A DNA stretch of 12,163 nt from UMGS755 sp045590535. GTDB lineage: Bacteria; Bacillota; Clostridia; UBA1381; UBA9506. The translations under genes were made by a program, and so were the position numbers. How positions within the stretch are numbered: position 1 is the stretch's first letter; the number at the start of each line of letters is the position of its first letter. The notes beneath the pieces were generated by a model, which saw only the letters and a list, made by a program, of their open reading frames with translations, searched no databases and had not been told where the DNA came from. The stretch spans positions 1-12,163 of the forward strand of contig JAZNRE010000018.1 of assembly GCA_045590535.1 (NCBI GenBank), read 5' to 3'. Positions 9,106 to 12,163 of this stretch are shown here, piece by piece.

Positions 9106-9609
9106 TCATCTCATAAAACCAGACATGGTGAGTCCATGAAACAAAATGCAAATGATGATTGTAATGGCATTGGCTGCGCAAAGCCACCAAAACATTTTGC
9201 TAAATTTATATTTAAAAATAATTTTAACACAAAGCCCCTCAACCAACACATTGGAAAGCATGGCCAAAACATAACTGAAAATCCAATGACTGAGGTGAAA
9301 GGTTGCCGTGTCAAAGGGAATCATTAAAAATTCACCCATAAAACCGCTTAAGGGGATTAAAACAATGCCCAAAACCGTTGAAACTAAATTCATAACAAAG
9401 GCAATGAGAACCGATTTTAAACAGCTTTCCTTCAAAAAGCATTTTACAAATACAAATTCGATAATCAGACCAATTAAAATCACATACCAACTTCTTAAGC
9501 CCTCTGCAATGTAAAGAGACGGCCAAACCATGTTGGCATGCACAGAAAAAGGCATTAAAATAAGGGAGACTAAGCAAAAAAGGCTATATTTTAGTTTTTC
9601 TGTGTCCAT
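9106..9609 (-). CDS. Small integral membrane protein, function unknown
   Basis: A 167-residue, very hydrophobic protein. It has an N-terminal signal-like or membrane segment (about 8-24, ending in FSVHA) and further membrane spans at about 41-58, 64-90, 109-131 and 139-158. A conserved-looking NMVWPSLYIAEGL stretch (26-38) follows the first segment. I do not recognise the family. The ATG at 9607-9609 was chosen because GAGGG lies 6 nt upstream; an in-frame ATG ten codons earlier lacks such a site. The gene lies after the fructokinase terminator and 56 bp before dtd, so it may be expressed by read-through or share a transcript with dtd-tex. Confidence 0.75.
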   Translation of the reverse strand: MDTEKLKYSLFCLVSLILMPFSVHANMVWPSLYIAEGLRSWYVILIGLIIEFVFVKCFLKESCLKSVLIAFVMNLVSTVLGIVLIPLSGFMGEFLMIPFDTATFHLSHWIFSYVLAMLSNVLVEGLCVKIIFKYKFSKMFWWLCAANAITIIICILFHGLTMSGFMR

Positions 9610-9651
9610 AAAATTCCCTCTTTTCGTAAACATTTTCAAATAAGAAAAAAA

Positions 9652-9682
9652 TCAGCGTTGCATACAAAGTATGCAACGCTGA
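9652..9682 (-). terminator. Rho-independent terminator of the isomerase-kinase operon
   Basis: A perfect 14-bp stem (9652-9665 with 9669-9682) with a 3-nt loop. On the minus strand it is followed at once by ATTTTTTTC. It lies 26 bp after the fructokinase stop codon and about 40 bp before the start of the membrane-protein gene. It is the strongest terminator in the window and separates the sugar genes from membrane protein-dtd-tex. Confidence 0.92.
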
Positions 9683-9708
9683 AATTGTACCATAAGATAG
9701 AAAAAAAG

Positions 9709-10656
9709 TCAATTCAGTTCATCTAAAGAGGGCATGGCGTTAATGCCACCTCTTTTGCCAATGCAATAGGATGCAACTTGATTGGCAAACTCGGTAAATT
9801 CGGCAAGATTGTCTAAAGTCAGTTCATCGGGGCGCAGGTTGTTTTCGCACAGTTTATACAAAAATCCGCCCATGAACGAATCACCTGCACCGGTTGTATC
9901 CACCACCTGCTTGCAGGGCTTTGGCTCTTTGAAAATTTTACCCTCTTTAACGCCAACCATTGCGCCTTTGGCACCCATGGTCACAATAACGCACGAAATG
10001 CCCATACTCAAAAGATAATCAATGGCTTCTTCCGGTGTTTTTTGTCCGGTAACAAGCTCAATTTCTTCGTCGGAAATCTTGATGATATCCACATAAGAAA
10101 GGGGTGACCGCATGCCGTTTATGGCTGCCTCTTCATCTTTCCAAAGCATGGCTCTGTAATTAGGGTCGTAAGACACAATAACGCCGTTTTCCTTAGCGCA
10201 GCTAAGTGCTGAAAAAGTGGCCGTTCTCGCAGGCTCATGTGTTAAAGAAAGGGAACCGAGGTGAAAAATGAAGCTGTTTTTGATGAGCTCATAATCCACA
10301 TCTTCTTTAGACAGCATAATGTCAGCCCCGGGATTGCGGGCAAAAGAAAAGGTTCTTTCACCGCTTTCAGAGAGGGACACAAAAGCAAGAGTGGTAAACG
10401 CCTCATCTGTGGTAATAAGGTTATGGTCATCAATGCCATATTTTTTAACGGTTTCTCTTAAAAATTCACCGTGCATATCATTACCAACCTTGCCGATGAA
10501 GGCTGTTTTTTTACCCAGCTTGGATACAGCCGCCAGCACATTGGCAGGGGCACCGCCGGGGTTTTGCTCAAACAGAGTTTGACCGGCTTCACTTTTGCCG
10601 GCATAAGTCATATCGATTAAGATTTCACCCAATGCCGTTACATCTGTTTTTTTCAT
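9709..10656 (-). CDS. PfkB-family fructokinase
   Basis: A 315-residue ribokinase-fold sugar kinase. The N-terminal PfkB signature is at NPGGAPANVLAAVSKLG (32-48), the sugar or phosphate contact motif SYDPNYR at 162-168, and the C-terminal signature DTTGAGDSFMGGFL at 253-266 with catalytic base D259. The overall pattern (GGAPANVA-type N-terminus, SYDPNYR, VDTTGAGDSF) is that of bacterial fructokinases, which make fructose-6-phosphate from fructose and ATP. Its ATG directly follows the TAA of the isomerase gene (TAAATG, no gap), with a purine-rich GAGG inside the isomerase's last codons, so translation is probably coupled. Another ketose or 2-keto sugar as substrate cannot be excluded from sequence alone. 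Confidence 0.9.
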   Translation of the reverse strand: MKKTDVTALGEILIDMTYAGKSEAGQTLFEQNPGGAPANVLAAVSKLGKKTAFIGKVGNDMHGEFLRETVKKYGIDDHNLITTDEAFTTLAFVSLSESGERTFSFARNPGADIMLSKEDVDYELIKNSFIFHLGSLSLTHEPARTATFSALSCAKENGVIVSYDPNYRAMLWKDEEAAINGMRSPLSYVDIIKISDEEIELVTGQKTPEEAIDYLLSMGISCVIVTMGAKGAMVGVKEGKIFKEPKPCKQVVDTTGAGDSFMGGFLYKLCENNLRPDELTLDNLAEFTEFANQVASYCIGKRGGINAMPSLDELN

Positions 10657-11202
10657 TTAAACATTCCTCTTTCCTGCAGGGTTAATTCTTTTATCGGTGT
10701 AAATATCAAACTCGTCGCGGCTCTTGGTTGAAAATTCAGAAACAATGGCACCTTCTTCACCTGCCTGGAACCAATGCAGTGTATTGGGATAAATGGTGTA
10801 TTGCTCACCGGGATATAAAATGATTTCATTCATGCAGGTAAAGCAGTCTTCCATACCTTCGGGAATTTTGGCAGAGATTTCACCTTTGCCCTCGCCTTCA
10901 ACATAAAGATAAACTTTACCGTAGCGGCAGCGGAAGGTTTCTTCCTTGCCTTCTTCGCCGTTAATTTCAGGATGGCGATGTTCGGGGCAGGTTTGACCCG
11001 GGAACAATACCAGTTCCTTGGCGCAACATTTTTCTGTGTTCACATACACAACCAGTTCAAGACCGATGGTGTCAACACAATCAAGGTCATATTCGGCAAC
11101 CTGAACATTTTTTCTCTCTTCTTCTGTAAGGGCAATACCCGCTTTGTCAAGATATTCCAGCGCACGCTTTGCGCATCTTTCATAAACTTCCTTTGTCAGC
11201 AT
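10657..11202 (-). CDS. D-lyxose isomerase (D-lyxose/D-mannose ketol-isomerase), cupin fold
   Basis: A 181-residue cupin-type sugar isomerase. The metal-site motif is PGQTCPEHRHPEINGEEGKE followed by ETFRCRYG (68-95), giving ligands H75, H77 and E88; the fourth is H143 in TLHWF. This matches the D-lyxose isomerase family, which interconverts D-lyxose with D-xylulose and D-mannose with D-fructose using a divalent metal. The ATG at 11200-11202 was chosen because AAGGAG lies 9 nt upstream; the in-frame ATG seven codons earlier has no ribosome site. It is the first gene of a two-gene operon with fructokinase and is divergent from an AraC regulator. The pair would turn mannose into fructose-6-phosphate without mannose phosphorylation. 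Confidence 0.9.
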   Translation of the reverse strand: MLTKEVYERCAKRALEYLDKAGIALTEEERKNVQVAEYDLDCVDTIGLELVVYVNTEKCCAKELVLFPGQTCPEHRHPEINGEEGKEETFRCRYGKVYLYVEGEGKGEISAKIPEGMEDCFTCMNEIILYPGEQYTIYPNTLHWFQAGEEGAIVSEFSTKSRDEFDIYTDKRINPAGKRNV

Positions 11203-11321
11203 GGCTTTAATCTCCTTTTTCATATTTTATATAAATAATTGTAGCATTTAATGATTTTATATGATATAATAAATTATACTAGATTATATAAATAATTTGT
11301 CATACAAATTGTGAGGTAAAT
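11203..11321. promoter_or_regulatory. Divergent A/T-rich control region between isomerase and AraC genes
   Basis: This spacer is very A/T-rich. It holds a 14-bp direct repeat TTATATAAATAATT at 11227-11240 and 11284-11297 (57 bp apart) and a 13-bp palindrome TTATAT-G-ATATAA at 11257-11269 between the copies. Several -10-like words occur (TATAAT 11265-11270, TATACT 11275-11280 on the plus strand), but no -35 is well spaced, so the promoters cannot be fixed. Poor -35 boxes with repeated sites fit an activator-dependent divergent promoter. The repeats are candidate binding sites for the AraC protein, but in DNA this A/T-rich chance repeats are possible. Confidence 0.45.
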
Positions 11322-12163
11322 ATGAGAGACTATATAATTGAACGGGATGACCACGACGAATACAAAAACGGCATATGTTTTTTCAAGCAAAATTCAACGC
11401 CTTACCAGATTATTGTTAAGGCACACATGCACAACAGCGTCGAAATCCTTTACATTAAAAAAGGCCATTTCACCATTTATGTCGACGATAAAATTTATAA
11501 CCTATTTGCTGGCGATGCCATTTTGTTTCGTTCAAACACCATTCATTACATAATCGCAGGCGAAGAAAAAGACAGTTTTTACTATGTGCTGAAAATCCGT
11601 CCCGATGCCATTAAAAAGCTTTCAACCCCCGCCCACGAAGAAGAATATGCCCTAAGCTTTATCATGGACCGCCAAAACACAAAGTGTGTTTGGAAAAAAG
11701 ACGAAATCGAAGAAAGTGCCACTCATATAAAAGACGGATTTAATCTACTTATAAACGAATTTAGCAACAGCCAGAAATATTCTGATGTGTTATCAAAAAT
11801 TGCAACTGAAATGATCCTTTTGGCCATGATGGAAAACGGCGGCAACGCTGCCTACAGCACCGATTTAGACCTTCGAAAAGAAACCGCACAAACCATTTAT
11901 ACAGCCACCGAATATATCACACAGAATTTTAAAGAAGACATCACTTGCCAAAAGCTGTGCGACATGTTGAACATGAGCTACAGTTACTTTTCCCGCACTT
12001 TTAAAGCCGTAACGGGCAACAGCTTTAAAGAATATTTAAATATTATAAGAATTAACTGCGCCGAAAACTTAATTATGAACACCAACAAATCGGCAACCGA
12101 AATTTGTCGGGAATGCGGTTTTAACAACGCCGCTTATTTTTCAAAGGTATACAAAAGCATTAA
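11322..12163 (+). CDS. AraC-family transcriptional regulator, partial (3' end beyond window)
   Basis: Open frame of 280 codons running off the right edge. The ATG has a ribosome site GAGG (11313-11316) 5 nt upstream. The N-terminal part (about 30-90) is an AraC-type cupin sensor: AHMHNSVEILYIKKGHFTIY, then LFAGDAILFRSNTIHY. The C-terminal part (about residues 190-280) is the double helix-turn-helix domain, with ITCQKLCDMLNMSYSYFSRTFKAVTGNSFKEYL and then ATEICRECGFNNAAYFSKVYK, the AraC signature; only the last few residues are missing. It is divergent from the lyxose isomerase-fructokinase operon and is probably its sugar-responsive regulator. Target and inducer are inferred from position only. 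Confidence 0.92.
   Translation, partial: MRDYIIERDDHDEYKNGICFFKQNSTPYQIIVKAHMHNSVEILYIKKGHFTIYVDDKIYNLFAGDAILFRSNTIHYIIAGEEKDSFYYVLKIRPDAIKKLSTPAHEEEYALSFIMDRQNTKCVWKKDEIEESATHIKDGFNLLINEFSNSQKYSDVLSKIATEMILLAMMENGGNAAYSTDLDLRKETAQTIYTATEYITQNFKEDITCQKLCDMLNMSYSYFSRTFKAVTGNSFKEYLNIIRINCAENLIMNTNKSATEICRECGFNNAAYFSKVYKSI

Overview
The window looks like a chromosomal segment of a low-to-moderate GC Gram-positive bacterium, probably class Clostridia (Bacillota). The pointers are strong purine-rich Shine-Dalgarno sites (AAAGGAGG, GGGAGG), A/T-rich consensus sigma-70/sigma-A promoters, U-tailed terminators, TTG/GTG starts and the gene families present. This placement is an inference from style and gene content. 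No 16S sequence is present to confirm it.

Layout. Positions 1-2610 are the 5' ~2.5 kb of a 23S rRNA gene on the minus strand, cut at its 3' end by the window edge. Helix 45 carries a ~145-nt intervening sequence (IVS) that folds into a long hairpin. No 16S gene lies upstream. Instead there is a ~240-nt leader, two near-perfect tandem promoters (TTGACA/TATAAT, spacers 17 and 18) and then a protein gene, so this is a stand-alone (unlinked) 23S locus with its own promoters. Next come a divergent pair: a secreted polysaccharide deacetylase (minus) and an M23/LytM peptidase (plus). The peptidase gene overlaps by 4 bp a gene for a protein made only of two ACT domains. A tRNA-Glu(CUC) with its own promoter and terminator follows, then an array of small hairpin repeats built on AATGATGT, then a gene for an S23-type four-helix-bundle protein, the family first described inside 23S IVSs.

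From 6401 to 11202 everything is on the minus strand. In transcription order these are a D-lyxose/D-mannose isomerase, a PfkB fructokinase (stop and start codons abut), a strong terminator, a small membrane protein of unknown function, D-aminoacyl-tRNA deacylase (dtd) and the RNA-binding protein Tex. A divergent AraC-family regulator starts at 11322 and runs off the right edge.

How the genes may work together. The isomerase and kinase form a short route from D-mannose through fructose to fructose-6-phosphate (or from D-lyxose to D-xylulose), probably controlled by the divergent AraC regulator. dtd and tex are a housekeeping pair linked to translation and transcription quality. The deacetylase and peptidase suggest envelope remodelling. 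The most notable combination is an unlinked 23S gene with a helix-45 IVS lying about 3.4 kb from a free-standing S23 protein gene that sits next to a hairpin-repeat array.
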